A DNA stretch of 64,000 nucleotides from an uncultured Clostridium sp. (GTDB lineage: Bacteria > Bacillota > Clostridia > TANB77 > CAG-508), in the NCBI GenBank assembly GCA_948469315.1, contig CAOKLQ010000005.1, positions 62,001 to 126,000 of the forward strand. Direction: 5' to 3'. The position numbers and the translations under genes are program-made. How positions within the stretch are numbered: the stretch's first letter is position 1; each line of letters opens with the position of its first letter. Positions 37,710 through 47,440 of this stretch are shown here, piece after piece. The notes beneath the pieces are model-generated. The model worked only from the letters and a program-made list of their open reading frames with translations. It was not told where the DNA came from and searched no databases.

Positions 37710-38816
37710 TTAATTTGTTTTACCTTTTCTTATTTTTAGTTGCATTATTGTTCTATTTAATGTTTCTATATTTTTTTCTTCTATTTGAGATTTAGCTTGT
37801 TCTAGTGTTATTTTATCATCTACAAATAGCTCAGCTATTGAGTTTATAAGTCCTATACTTCCTTTTTCTGATCCACTTTGTATTGCATCTTCTATTTCAG
37901 ATACACTTATTTTTTCTTTTCTTATTATTCCTGCTATTATATTATCTACTACCATTACTTCTGGAAGTAGTGCTAGACCTCCATTTGTTGCTGGTAGCAA
38001 TCTTTGAGATACAACAAGTTTTAATACTGAAGATAATAAATATTTTATAGTTGCTTGGTCTCTTACATCATAGAAGTTTACCATTCTATCTATTGTTTCT
38101 GCACATGATTTTGTGTGAAGTGTTCCTATTACTAAGTGTCCTGATTCTGCCATTTCTATTCCAGCTTCCATTGTTTCTTTGTCACGAATCTCCCCTATTA
38201 CTAGAATATCGCAGTCTTCTCTTAATGCGTTTTTAACACCATCACTAAATGTTAGCACATCTCTTCCTTGTCCTACTTCTTTTTGCACTATCATTGATTT
38301 TTTACTGTGGTGTCTAAATTCTACTGGATTTTCTAATGTTAATATTTTTTTGTTTTGATTTTCATTTATATGATTTATTAGAGCATTTAATGTTGTTGTT
38401 TTTCCAGAGTTTGTTTTCCCTGTAACTAATATTAACCCTTGTGGCTGATATGTCATACGCCTTACTATATCTGGTACTCCTAAGTCTTCATATTTTGGAA
38501 GTGTATTTTTTATAAGTCTTAGAGTACATACTGGAACTTCATTTGCCATTGATATGTTTACTCTTAAACGAATATCTTTGTATTCATATGATGAATCTAG
38601 TTTTTTTGTTCTTCTATATACTTCGTCTTTTTCTACATTTCCCATTACTAGATAATCATATATTTCATTCATATCTTCTGGTGTTAATATATCCATTGTT
38701 TCTATTTGCTCTAATCTTCTGTGTATTCTAAGCATTGGCTTTAATTCACATACTAAATGCACATCTGATGCATCTTTTGCTATTGCTTCATCAAGCACTT
38801 TGTCCATATCTATCAT
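37710..38816 (-). CDS. pilT: Type IV pilus retraction ATPase PilT
   Basis: 368 residues. LVTGKTNSGKTTTLNALI is the Walker A, LTLENPVEFRH the Asp box region, DILVIGEIRDKETMEAGIEM the Walker B and GHLVIGTLHTKSCAETIDR the His box. MLRIHRRLEQIETMDILT fits PilT rather than PilB. It powers retraction, giving twitching or DNA uptake. The usual GGS in Walker A is replaced by KTNSGK. Confidence 0.94.
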   Translation of the reverse strand: MIDMDKVLDEAIAKDASDVHLVCELKPMLRIHRRLEQIETMDILTPEDMNEIYDYLVMGNVEKDEVYRRTKKLDSSYEYKDIRLRVNISMANEVPVCTLRLIKNTLPKYEDLGVPDIVRRMTYQPQGLILVTGKTNSGKTTTLNALINHINENQNKKILTLENPVEFRHHSKKSMIVQKEVGQGRDVLTFSDGVKNALREDCDILVIGEIRDKETMEAGIEMAESGHLVIGTLHTKSCAETIDRMVNFYDVRDQATIKYLLSSVLKLVVSQRLLPATNGGLALLPEVMVVDNIIAGIIRKEKISVSEIEDAIQSGSEKGSIGLINSIAELFVDDKITLEQAKSQIEEKNIETLNRTIMQLKIRKGKTN

Positions 38817-38830
38817 TTTTTTGTTCCTCC

Positions 38831-40459
38831 TTAGTATATTATAAGTTTGTTATTTAGCTCTGTAAGTGTTGTTATTCCATCAACTACTTTTTGTATTCCA
38901 TCTACTATTAATGGTTTATATCCATGTTCTGATGCCTTTTTCTTTATCTCTAATGTAGATTTATTATCTACAATTAGTTGTTTTATTTCTTCATTTAATA
39001 CAAGCCATTCAAATATACCTATTCTTTCGTAATATCCTGTTTGATTACATTTAGCACATCCTACTACATCATATGTCTTTTTACCATTTAAATCATATTC
39101 CACACCATACATTTTTCCTATTTGCTGTATAATTTTGATTTCTTCTTCATTAAAATCTCTTTGCCTGCTACACTCTGGACATACTTTTCTAACTAGTCTT
39201 TGTGAAACTGATGTGGCTAAGGTACTTGCTATATCATAGTTTGAAACTCCAAATTTTCTTAGTCTTGTTATAACTTCTACCCCATCTATTGTATGGATTG
39301 TAGATAATACATAATGTCCTGTTTGACCTGATTGCATTGCAATTTCTGCTGTTTCATTATCTCTTATTTCTCCTACTAATATTATATCTGGGTCTTGTCT
39401 TAGTACTGTTCTTAGCGAATTTGAAAAACTCGCTTTTTTATCTGTTTCTATTTGGTTTAATCCAGGTATTCTAATTTCTACTGGATCTTCTATTGTTGTT
39501 ATATTAATTTCTGGTGAATTTAAATAATCTATTATACTATATAATGTTGTTGTTTTTCCTTCTCCTGTAGGCGCTGCAACTACTACTATAGAGTTTTTCT
39601 TGTTAAAACATTCTTTTAATACTTTTTCATCTCTTGGAAATCCTAATTCAAATATTCCTTTTATACTTTGGTCTTTTTTTAATAATCTTAAAACAAATTT
39701 CTCTCCATATATGTTTTTTTGTGAAGATACACGAATATTATATTCTGGATACATTACAATTCTTCCATCTTGTGATTCTTGCTTTTCTTGGTGCATTTCT
39801 GATATTGCTTTTAATCTACCTATTAACTGAGATTGTTTATCTTTATCTATGTCTGCTACTGTAATTAGCTCTCCATCTATTCTATAACGTATTCTTACTT
39901 TATCTTCTAATGGCTCTATATGAATGTCACTTGTTCTTTTATCTATTGCTGTTCTTATAATACTATCGACTAATGTTGTAATATCTTTTTGTTCATTCAT
40001 ATTTTCAGATATTTCACCTTCAAAAGAATCTAGTATTTTTTTTATGTTTTCTTCAAATGTTATATATCTTTCCATTACTAGACCTTTATTTAGAAGAATT
40101 AGTCTTATATTTTCCATTGATCTTCTGTTTATAGTACTTGAAAAACATACTTTTATTTTGCCTGGCATTACCCCAAATGGAACTGCTTTGTTTTGTCTTG
40201 CTACATCTAATGATATATAATCTTGTACATTTATTTCTACATCTTCTGGCTTTAATACAATTCCTTTTTCTCCTTGTATTTCTGCTATAGCATTTATTAA
40301 AGTTTCTGAGTCACATACTTTTAATATATTTAATATCTCTCCTATTTTTTGTCCTGGATGTTCTTTTTGGTATTCTAATGCTCTTTGGATATCTGTATCT
40401 TTTACAATGCCTCTTCTTACTAATTCAATTCCTATTGGTTGTCTACGTTTTAGTTCCAT
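38831..40459 (-). CDS. pilB: Type IV pilus extension ATPase PilB
   Basis: 542 residues. An N-terminal MshEN-like domain (about 1-150), core with SDIHIEPLEDKVRIRYRIDG, Walker A APTGEGKTTTLYSI, DPDIILVGEIRDNETAEIAM, and a zinc-binding CPECSRQ...CAKCNQTGY motif as in PilB/GspE. It drives pilus assembly. Precedes pilT and pilC in one operon. Confidence 0.95.
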   Translation of the reverse strand: MELKRRQPIGIELVRRGIVKDTDIQRALEYQKEHPGQKIGEILNILKVCDSETLINAIAEIQGEKGIVLKPEDVEINVQDYISLDVARQNKAVPFGVMPGKIKVCFSSTINRRSMENIRLILLNKGLVMERYITFEENIKKILDSFEGEISENMNEQKDITTLVDSIIRTAIDKRTSDIHIEPLEDKVRIRYRIDGELITVADIDKDKQSQLIGRLKAISEMHQEKQESQDGRIVMYPEYNIRVSSQKNIYGEKFVLRLLKKDQSIKGIFELGFPRDEKVLKECFNKKNSIVVVAAPTGEGKTTTLYSIIDYLNSPEINITTIEDPVEIRIPGLNQIETDKKASFSNSLRTVLRQDPDIILVGEIRDNETAEIAMQSGQTGHYVLSTIHTIDGVEVITRLRKFGVSNYDIASTLATSVSQRLVRKVCPECSRQRDFNEEEIKIIQQIGKMYGVEYDLNGKKTYDVVGCAKCNQTGYYERIGIFEWLVLNEEIKQLIVDNKSTLEIKKKASEHGYKPLIVDGIQKVVDGITTLTELNNKLIIY

Positions 40460-40536
40460 AGCTTTTATCCTTTCTTTTGTACATTGATTTTAATTTATTA
40501 AATTTTGATTTTTAGGTATAAATTTTTGCTAACAAT

Positions 40537-40582
40537 ATGTCAGAAATCTGAAGTTCGATGTCAGATGTCGGAGGTCGGATTT
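40537..40582. repeat. GAAGTCGGAGGTC-type repeat
   Basis: Approximate tandem units of GAAGTTCGATGTC-AGATGTCGGAGGTCGGA between pilB and the downstream pseudopilin. Related sequence occurs at 41063-41098 and in opposite arms at 59774-59805 and 59887-59912. Confidence 0.6.
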
Positions 40583-40614
40583 CTTTTGACATTTATATAC
40601 TAATCTTTTTTAGG

Positions 40615-41145
40615 TTAGTTGTTAATTGTGTATTCTAATCTCTTTTCTATTGTTTGGTTTTCTCCAATTTTAATATTTACAATTATTTGGGTTTTATGTG
40701 TAGTTTTTGTTTCGTTGTAAGTTTGCTTTATTTCAAATGTTGTTTGTGGATGCACTCCACTACATATTTTTACTTTGTTTCTATATATTCCATCTCCTGC
40801 AATCTGGTATATTATCTGCTCTGAATTTGATTTTGTTATTATTATTTTTTTGCCTTCTTGCAATTCAATATTTATTTTTTCTCCTTTTATATCATTTGTA
40901 AAATACATATTAAATCTTGTTAAGTTTCTACTATTATCTGTTGTAGATTGAATCAAGTTTGTGTTTTTATAAAAATATATTGTTATACTTGATATTGTAG
41001 CCATTATTACTGTCATTGCTATTATATAGATTACAAGGCTGGTTAGGGTTATGCCTTTATTGGAAGTCAGAAGTCGTAGGTTGGAGGTCGGAGGTTTGAT
41101 TTTGAATGTTATAATATTCAATTTCGGTTTGTTTATTTTTTTCAT
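40615..41145 (-). CDS. Prepilin-like protein with repeat-derived leader
   Basis: 176 residues from ATG 41145, preceded by AAAGGAGG. A long leader ends LLTSNKG, where PilD should cut before ITLTSLVIYIIAMTVIMATI, the hydrophobic pilin helix. The helix lacks the usual Glu at position 5 (ITLTS). Leader residues PPTSNLRLLTS are encoded by the dispersed GAAGTCGGAGGTC repeat at 41063-41098. It lies between the large pseudopilin and pilB and probably is a minor pilin. Confidence 0.75.
   Translation of the reverse strand: MKKINKPKLNIITFKIKPPTSNLRLLTSNKGITLTSLVIYIIAMTVIMATISSITIYFYKNTNLIQSTTDNSRNLTRFNMYFTNDIKGEKINIELQEGKKIIITKSNSEQIIYQIAGDGIYRNKVKICSGVHPQTTFEIKQTYNETKTTHKTQIIVNIKIGENQTIEKRLEYTINN
41063..41098. 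repeat. Dispersed repeat embedded in a prepilin leader
   Basis: GGAAGTCAGAAGTCGTAGG and TTGGAGGTCGGAGG belong to the family at 40537 and 59774-59912, but here the repeat lies in frame inside a coding region. Confidence 0.6.
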
Positions 41146-41198
41146 TTGTTCCTCCTTTTTGTATTTGACATTATTTTGTTGTGTATTTTGGCTTGTTA

Positions 41199-41232
41199 GG
41201 GTCAATAGCAATCGGTCCCTACATTGTTTGAT
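41199..41232. repeat. CCTACATT hairpin repeat
   Basis: A short GGGTC...GGTCC hairpin followed by CTACATTGTTTGATG. Same family as 7143, 30273, 43077, 49138, 57361 and 60405. Confidence 0.6.
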
Positions 41233-41240
41233 GTGATTTT

Positions 41241-42390
41241 TTAGTACATGTATATTCTAAATGATCCTGTGTAATCGGCTTCATTTTCTTGGATTTCGTT
41301 TGATATGAATGAATAGTCACTTGCCTTTAATTTTTCTATTAGGTTATTTATATTGTCGCCTACTATCTTTATTGTTGCATCTTGTGTTAGTCCATAGGTA
41401 TTATTTTGTGATGTCATTTGAGCTATTTTTTCTTGTTTTTGGATGTGTGTTAATCCTGTCCATATTTGTGGATTGTCTTGTGATGATGTTACATGTATGT
41501 TTTGGTTTATTCCATCTACATTTTTTTTGCATAGATATTTCCCAATCCATATTCCTTCTAGTTCTATGTTTTCTTGTGTGAATGCTGTAGGTACATAGTA
41601 TTTGTTTTCTTCTAGCATACTTGTTTCATCATAGATCTTAGTAGAACTTCCATCTTTGCATGTGTTATCTGTATTTAGGAACTTTATTTTTGCAATTTTA
41701 TTTCCATTTTCATCTGTTACATTACTATATGCAAATCTTGGTATAAATACAAACTGACTTCCTAATGTTTCTATTTTTCCGATTTATATCCATTGATAAA
41801 GCATCTTGCAAAGTAACTTGTGCTACATTTGTATTTGAATAGTCAAACCAATTAGATGAGTATTTTGTTGTTATTTTAGCATTTTGCTCATTTGTTAATG
41901 GTAACATTCCATCTAATAGGTTTGGAATTATCTCTAGGCTATCTTCATATGAAAACTGTCTTGTTTTTATTCTTTTTGCTGATAATACTTGCTCTTTTTG
42001 GTTTATATTGTATTTTATTGTTATTGTTATTATTTTTATTAAATCATCTTTGTTGCTAACCTCCACATATATTTTGTATGGTGTGGATAATGTGTTTTGG
42101 TTAGTTTGTTCTTCCACATATTGTGCAGAGATTTTTCCTATATCCATTATATTTATTTTAGCAACAATTCCTTCTTGTGCATCTTCTAATTTTTCATAAT
42201 TTATAAAGTCTATTTCCTCAAATATTTGCGACAAATACACAGATGCTTCTGCATTTCTTTTGTTTGTGGTTGATGATACATAGGAATTATAAAATAAAGA
42301 AGCTATTAATGTAACAAATAGCATTAATATACAAATAGATACAACAATATCAATTTGTGTAAAACCTTTGTTATTTTTTAATTTGCTCAT
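41241..42390 (-). CDS. Large type IV pseudopilin (read with a +1 shift at CGG)
   Basis: About 382 residues from ATG 42390 (after GGAGAAG). Leader MSKLKNNKG then FTQIDIVVSICILMLFVTLI, a pilin helix. The unshifted frame stops 56 bases after CGG 41781-41779. Skipping C 41781 gives SMDINGKIETLGSQFVF followed by IPRFAYSNVTDENGNK and an open frame to the stop at 41241, including GIWIGKYLCKKN and QENEADYTGSFRIYMY. Probably a minor or adhesive pilin; function beyond the pilin fold is unknown. Confidence 0.85.
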
Positions 42391-42497
42391 AATCTTCTCC
42401 AAAGTTATTTTATTTTGCTTATTATACCATATAAACTTTGGTTTGAACATTACATTTGTGTTACATTTTTAATTAGGATTTTAATAGATTTATAATT

Positions 42498-42806
42498 TTA
42501 AAGATTTAAATAATTTTTCCCATAATAATAAATATGTAAAAATAAAATTTCTTTTTGATTATAATTTATTTGATATAAAATAATGTATTTTCCAATTACA
42601 ATTTTTCGAACTAAATTGTTTTTTACTTTTGTTATTGGATATATCTTAGGAAAAATTTCTAGAATCAACTTAATATCTTCTATTTTTGAATACAAATCTT
42701 CGATGTTTAGATTATTATAATTTTTCAATTGATGATAATCAGCAAGGTTAAACATTTGATTTTTAAATTCTTTAGAAAATAGAACTGTATACTTACCTAA
42801 GGTCAT
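42498..42806 (-). CDS. RelE/ParE-family toxin
   Basis: 102 residues, basic, with the RelE-like order FSKEFKNQMFNLADYH, then a central helix and IVIGKYIILYQINYNQKEILFLHIYYYGKN, the beta core of the fold. RelE-type toxins cleave mRNA at the ribosome. It overlaps the antitoxin-like gene by 14 bases. The pair lies inside the pilus cluster. Family-level call; substrate inferred. Confidence 0.7.
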   Translation of the reverse strand: MTLGKYTVLFSKEFKNQMFNLADYHQLKNYNNLNIEDLYSKIEDIKLILEIFPKIYPITKVKNNLVRKIVIGKYIILYQINYNQKEILFLHIYYYGKNYLNL

Positions 42807-42999
42807 ACCTCTCCTCCATTTCTTTTAAGAATTCATCTGCTGTTATATATTCGCCATTTTCAATTTGTTTTAATGATATTTGTATATTTTTATAAATATC
42901 TTCTTCTAATTCTTCTTTGGTCATATGGCTTTTGTCTAGTTTTTTATATGCTTCTATTATTTCTTTTTTTGATTTAGTACTTATTTTTTGCATTTTCAT
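42793..42999 (-). CDS. Antitoxin-like protein
   Basis: 68 residues, charged and helical (KEELEEDIYKNIQISLKQIE, then GEYITADEFLKEMEERYDL). The C-terminal ITADEFLKEMEE stretch resembles the toxin-binding tail of RelB-like antitoxins. Directly upstream of and overlapping the toxin, the usual order. Confidence 0.65.
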   Translation of the reverse strand: MKMQKISTKSKKEIIEAYKKLDKSHMTKEELEEDIYKNIQISLKQIENGEYITADEFLKEMEERYDLR

Positions 43000-43076
43000 T
43001 CCTCCTTTTTTATTATATTTTATATTATAACAAATCGGTTAATTTCTATCAATATATTTTTAAAAATTGCTTAAAA

Positions 43077-43107
43077 AGGTCGATTAGATCGACCTCTACA
43101 GTGTATA
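43077..43107. repeat. Hairpin repeat with CTACAGTGT tail
   Basis: GGTCGA and TCGACC with a short loop followed by TCTACAGTG, a divergent member of the CCTACATT family. It overlaps the 3' end of the prepilin peptidase gene. Confidence 0.5.
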
Positions 43108-43920
43108 ATTTATAACAAAATTTATAAAAATGTATAAAATAACATTACATATACACATAAAAAATCCAATTGGCAGTTTTATATTTTGCTTGTTTTCTTG
43201 TTTTATGTATTTTTTGTTTTTTGTTTTTTGTTTTATCTTTTTTAACAACAAATACATACTACATGTAAGTAATGTATAAATTATAGTTAGTAAAAATACT
43301 TGCTCTCCTGTATATATTTCCATACATATTGCTAAAATTAATACATTTATACAATAACTTTCTTGTGCCTTTTTTCTTAATTTTAGTGTATCTAAAATTA
43401 TTAAAAGTATTATTACTAGTAAATATATAAGATATATATTTATATTAATTTTTTGTACTATATATAAATATGCTATATATATAGCTGAAATAATTATACT
43501 ATACATTAATACTTGCTTTTGTATATTTAGTTTTTCTTTATCTATTCCTGCTATTATAAACATTCCTGCAAAATAAAGATATGTAAATCCTAAAAGTATT
43601 AGTTTTTCTACTTCTAAATTATATATATTAATATTTAATGAAAGTGTAAACATGAGAAATGCTAGACCTGATATCATTTCTAGCATAAAATAACGTGAGC
43701 TTATTTTCTTTTTGCAATATCTGCACTTTCCTCCTAAAAATATGTAACTTAGTATTGGGAATAAATCTAGTATTTCTAACTTATGATTGCAGTTTGGGCA
43801 AAAAGAGTGCTTATGCGTTATGTCTATCCCTAAAGGAATTCTATATACCGCTAAGGTATAGAAACTTCCGAAATAGGTTCCCATTATAAATGTTATTATA
43901 TAAAGAATTGTTTGTACCAT
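43096..43920 (-). CDS. pilD: Prepilin peptidase PilD
   Basis: 274 residues, about eight hydrophobic segments. The N-terminal domain has CPNCNHKLEILDLFP and CRYCKKKIS, the zinc-binding cysteine pairs, and GSFYTLAVYRIP. FIIAGIDKEKLNI contains one catalytic Asp; the second aspartate is expected at LLIILDTLKL. It cleaves and methylates prepilins in this cluster. Confidence 0.92.
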   Translation of the reverse strand: MVQTILYIITFIMGTYFGSFYTLAVYRIPLGIDITHKHSFCPNCNHKLEILDLFPILSYIFLGGKCRYCKKKISSRYFMLEMISGLAFLMFTLSLNINIYNLEVEKLILLGFTYLYFAGMFIIAGIDKEKLNIQKQVLMYSIIISAIYIAYLYIVQKININIYLIYLLVIILLIILDTLKLRKKAQESYCINVLILAICMEIYTGEQVFLLTIIYTLLTCSMYLLLKKIKQKTKNKKYIKQENKQNIKLPIGFFMCICNVILYIFINFVINYTL

Positions 43921-43957
43921 TTTTAGCTCCTTATATTTTAGTTTTTATAATATAAAA

Positions 43958-43978
43958 GGCATACTATAAATGTATGCC
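43958..43978 (-). terminator. Terminator after the major pilin gene
   Basis: GGCATAC and GTATGCC around a seven-base loop, followed by TTTTAT on the minus strand. It lies 24 bases after the pilin stop and may reduce read-through into pilD. Confidence 0.7.
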
Positions 43979-44002
43979 ATAATATATTTTTAATTTTTTA
44001 TT

Positions 44003-44452
44003 TTAAGTATTAGAACTATCATTAGTATCATCATTACTAAATGTAGCTGTAATAGAATGATTTGTTCCTACATCAATAGATACTGTAATTGCAGCACTAT
44101 CATTAGAACCAATTACTTCTTTACCATTTTGTTTAATTGCTTTACTTGTTGGATCTATTTGATATCCATCTTGTAATTTTTTATTTATCTCTGTTATTGC
44201 CGCTGCTTCGTCAGCAACTGGATTACTTAAAGACCCTGTATCTGAATATTGGTCTGTTGTAACTTCAAGAACTGCTAATCTAACAGCATCTCTGGCACTT
44301 GAGATTCTAGTTTCTTTAGCTGCACTATTTGCTTTTGTAAAGATACCACTATCTCCCATAACCATTGCAAGTGTTACTCCTGCTAGTATTAATAATACTA
44401 TTATTGTGATAACTAATGCAACTAGTGTTACACCATTTTGTTTCTTTAACAT
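44003..44452 (-). CDS. Type IV pilin, probable major subunit
   Basis: 149 residues. Short leader MLKKQNG is cut before VTLVALVITIIVLLILAGVTLA, a classical pilin helix, although the conserved Glu5 is Ala. The C-terminal domain is small and rich in Asp, Ser and Thr (GSNDSAAITVSIDVGTNHS). Short leader and own terminator suggest the abundant subunit. Confidence 0.88.
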   Translation of the reverse strand: MLKKQNGVTLVALVITIIVLLILAGVTLAMVMGDSGIFTKANSAAKETRISSARDAVRLAVLEVTTDQYSDTGSLSNPVADEAAAITEINKKLQDGYQIDPTSKAIKQNGKEVIGSNDSAAITVSIDVGTNHSITATFSNDDTNDSSNT

Positions 44453-44516
44453 AAAAAACTCTCCTTTCTAAAATTTCTTTTGTATCTATTATATTTAAAT
44501 AAAATATAACCTAAAG

Positions 44517-44948
44517 TTATTTTCCACTAGTACTTGGCAAGTATCTTGTCTCATTGTTTTTTGTACTAGTATTATTATTCTCAGAAGTAGTGTTTTTATT
44601 ATTGTTATTATCTTCATTTGTACTATCTTCTGAATTCTTACCTTCTTCTACTTCTGGTTTTGCAAATGGATTTTGCTTCCCTGAATTGTAGCTTCCAGCT
44701 TTTTTTGAATTGTTTATTTGTGTTTCATCTAATTCATATGTTATTGTTACTGGTGTAGAGTTTTGGGTGTCTGCTATACTTTCTATTTCACTATTTATAT
44801 TTTCTGGCGTTTGATAGGATATTTTGTTTGGTACTATCTTTTTTGTCGGATTATATCCATACAATATTATTAAAAATATTAATGTTATTGTTGCTAGTAT
44901 AATCATTAATATGAAAAATTCTTTAAATATATTTTTTGCTTTTTGCAT
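44517..44948 (-). CDS. PilP-like pilus assembly protein
   Basis: 143 residues. One N-terminal membrane segment (about 12-32), then a low-complexity Asn/Thr/Ser/Glu tail. KQNPFAKPEVEEGK carries the NPFxxP motif seen in PilP. Position after pilO-like and before pilin suits a PilP role in the alignment complex, but similarity is limited to this motif. Confidence 0.5.
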   Translation of the reverse strand: MQKAKNIFKEFFILMIILATITLIFLIILYGYNPTKKIVPNKISYQTPENINSEIESIADTQNSTPVTITYELDETQINNSKKAGSYNSGKQNPFAKPEVEEGKNSEDSTNEDNNNNKNTTSENNNTSTKNNETRYLPSTSGK

Positions 44949-45068
44949 TTTTCACCTCTTTAAAATATAGTATCTTTATTTTTTTGTCAATAAAATTTTG
45001 CATATTTTTATGAATTTTACGTAATAATTATCTTCAAAATTTAAGATATTATAATTTTATATATGTTA

Positions 45069-45797
45069 TCATTTTTTTGTGTTTGTATTGTTTGTGGTGT
45101 TTGTATTTGATGTTGTATTATTTGTGTTTGTATTATTGTTCATGTTATTTTTATCATTTGCATCTGTTATGTCTTCTTCTACTGTTGTTTGCTCTGTTAT
45201 GTTTTGTATTTTTATTGGTATATCTTTTACTACAAATGTTGCTTTTAGTGTTTCTTCTCCTGTCATTATAAAGTTTTCTATTTTAAATTCTAGAAATGAG
45301 TCATCTTGCAAATCTGCTAAAAATAGTGCTATTCCTATATAACTTCCTTCTGTTGTAAAGTTTAGGTCATACATTTTCCTTCCATCAGCTGCTGTACTTG
45401 CATTACTAGCAGGAGATATGTCCATTTTTATTTTTATTCCTTGTTTTGTTGCATAATTTCCGACTTTTGCCCATAAGTATTCAACTTCATATTCGTTTAG
45501 CTCATTTGCTGCTTGTATTTGCTCTTGTGTACTGTAAGTTGTTAAATCTGCATATTCTTCTTTTTTACTAAGTAGTGTTTTTGCATTTTTATTTAGCTCG
45601 CTTAATTTTGCTGGATAGTCTGTACTTGTAAGTTTACTTACAAGTGTTATTTTTTCATCTATTTTTTCATTTTCTTTTTTTAATGTATTTATTCCAAAAG
45701 CTTCAAATCCACCAATTTTTACTCCGTTTGCAATAGTAAAATATGATAAAACTCCAAGCAAAATTACTAAGCAAGCAATTAATATTTTTCTTATCAT
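45069..45797 (-). CDS. PilO-like pilus alignment protein
   Basis: 242 residues. One N-terminal membrane segment (about 5-24), a coiled coil (about 35-75), then a ferredoxin-like domain with YDLNFTTEGSYIGIALFLADLQ, as in PilO. The C-terminal 30 residues are an Asn/Thr repeat. It overlaps the pilM-pilN gene by four bases. Confidence 0.8.
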   Translation of the reverse strand: MIRKILIACLVILLGVLSYFTIANGVKIGGFEAFGINTLKKENEKIDEKITLVSKLTSTDYPAKLSELNKNAKTLLSKKEEYADLTTYSTQEQIQAANELNEYEVEYLWAKVGNYATKQGIKIKMDISPASNASTAADGRKMYDLNFTTEGSYIGIALFLADLQDDSFLEFKIENFIMTGEETLKATFVVKDIPIKIQNITEQTTVEEDITDANDKNNMNNNTNTNNTTSNTNTTNNTNTKK

Positions 45798-47440
45798 GGC
45801 AGTTCTCCTTCTATAGTAATTTTTACAATATCACCATTTTTAATACCTTGATCTGATGTTACATTTAAAAGAAATCCTTCATTTTTAATTTGTGCTTTAA
45901 AATATCCTAATTGTTCGTATTTTTCTGACTGTGCAACTATTTTTATGTGTCTTGAATTTGTGTTTTCTATTGAAATTACTTGCACATCTTTTGGTATTTG
46001 ATACATTATTTGGTGCAGTAAATTTGGTATTGCATCTTTTAAAGAATATTTTAAAGCTAATTGCTCATTTGTTTTATTTAAGTTGTCTATTAATTCTTGA
46101 TATGATGTAATTTTTGAATTTATTTTTTCATTATCTTTTGCTATTTTTGAAATTTGTATATTAGTATCTTGTATTACCTCATCTACGTTTGCCTGTTTTG
46201 CTTTCATTTGCATAGTAAGTATACTAGATAAAATTATAAAAATTATAATTATTGCTAATAAGCTTATCCCAATTCTAGTTAAAGCTTTTTCTACATAATC
46301 AAACTCACCTGTTAAATCAAAGTTTTCTCCTATTTTTATGCTCTTTTTATTATTTGATTTTTTATTTGGTTTTAATTTTTTTGCTCCGCCTATTTGCATA
46401 TTCATTAACTCTGATAATTTTTCCGAAAAGCCAATTTTTCTAAAGTTCATTCCAGAAATACCTACACCTAAGTAATTAAGTGCTAATGATACTGCGGAGT
46501 TTACTTGTATATAATCTTTTATATTTATATTTTTAAGCCCTGATCCAATAAAATATGGTCTTAAAATTTCACATTTTATATTTCCTAAATATTCACTAAA
46601 ATATAAATCTATATTATTTATAACTGCTCCTGTCCCTGTAATATATACTTTTTCTATGTCACTTACACTATTTTCTATAGATGCTTTTACTTTACTTAAA
46701 ATGTTGTATAATGTTGGCATAATATCATCTAAGTAATCGCTTGTATCTACGTCTATTTGCAGTTCTTTACTTGATGCTGTATAAATCGTTGTATTTTTGC
46801 AAATATTATATGCTTTTGAATATGAATTTTCTTTTAAGTTTATACTATCTAATATTTGCTTTGAGCCTTCTTCTAATATTTCTACATTGTAAACATTATT
46901 ATCTACTATTGTTGTAAGTGTTGTTTTTTCTTCAATATTTACAATCATAACATTTTCTTTTGATTTTGCATCTATTAAATTTGGCAGGCTCATTGGAACT
47001 GGAACAATTCCTCCTACTTTGTTACCTTCTAATATATGCAGTTTATTATTTATTTCCGATTTATTTGCTGAAACATGTATAACTCTTAGCTTTTCTCTAT
47101 CTTGCAAATTTGCAATAATCACATTTCTTGTTTCTAATGCATTTAGATCATATTCTTTTTCATCACATAATGATTCGAATTCTGTTTGTATTGCTTTTGG
47201 TATATCATTTTTATTTAGCAGGCTAAATACTTGAAAATAGTTATACATTTCATCTGATATATTTACACAAATTGGTATTTTGTAACTATATGTTTCTTCT
47301 ATTATTTGAGAAATTGCTTCATCTATTTTGTCATAAAACTTTACATCAAAAGAATCCACTTTTATAAAATCGTGGTCTTTTGTCACTTTTGCATATTTAA
47401 TTAGGTTCTTTTCAATATAAAGTCCTAAACAGCTTGACAT
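45794..47440 (-). CDS. PilM-PilN fusion protein
   Basis: 548 residues. The first 330 are a PilM actin-like domain (CLGLYIEKNLIKYAKV, VYITGTGAVINNIDLYFSEY). A membrane segment at about 390-410 (ISLLAIIIIFIILSSIL) is followed by a coiled coil and a PilN-like domain. PilM and PilN are usually separate genes; here the cytoplasmic and periplasmic-type parts are one chain. First gene of the pilus operon. Confidence 0.85.
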   Translation of the reverse strand: MSSCLGLYIEKNLIKYAKVTKDHDFIKVDSFDVKFYDKIDEAISQIIEETYSYKIPICVNISDEMYNYFQVFSLLNKNDIPKAIQTEFESLCDEKEYDLNALETRNVIIANLQDREKLRVIHVSANKSEINNKLHILEGNKVGGIVPVPMSLPNLIDAKSKENVMIVNIEEKTTLTTIVDNNVYNVEILEEGSKQILDSINLKENSYSKAYNICKNTTIYTASSKELQIDVDTSDYLDDIMPTLYNILSKVKASIENSVSDIEKVYITGTGAVINNIDLYFSEYLGNIKCEILRPYFIGSGLKNINIKDYIQVNSAVSLALNYLGVGISGMNFRKIGFSEKLSELMNMQIGGAKKLKPNKKSNNKKSIKIGENFDLTGEFDYVEKALTRIGISLLAIIIIFIILSSILTMQMKAKQANVDEVIQDTNIQISKIAKDNEKINSKITSYQELIDNLNKTNEQLALKYSLKDAIPNLLHQIMYQIPKDVQVISIENTNSRHIKIVAQSEKYEQLGYFKAQIKNEGFLLNVTSDQGIKNGDIVKITIEGELP

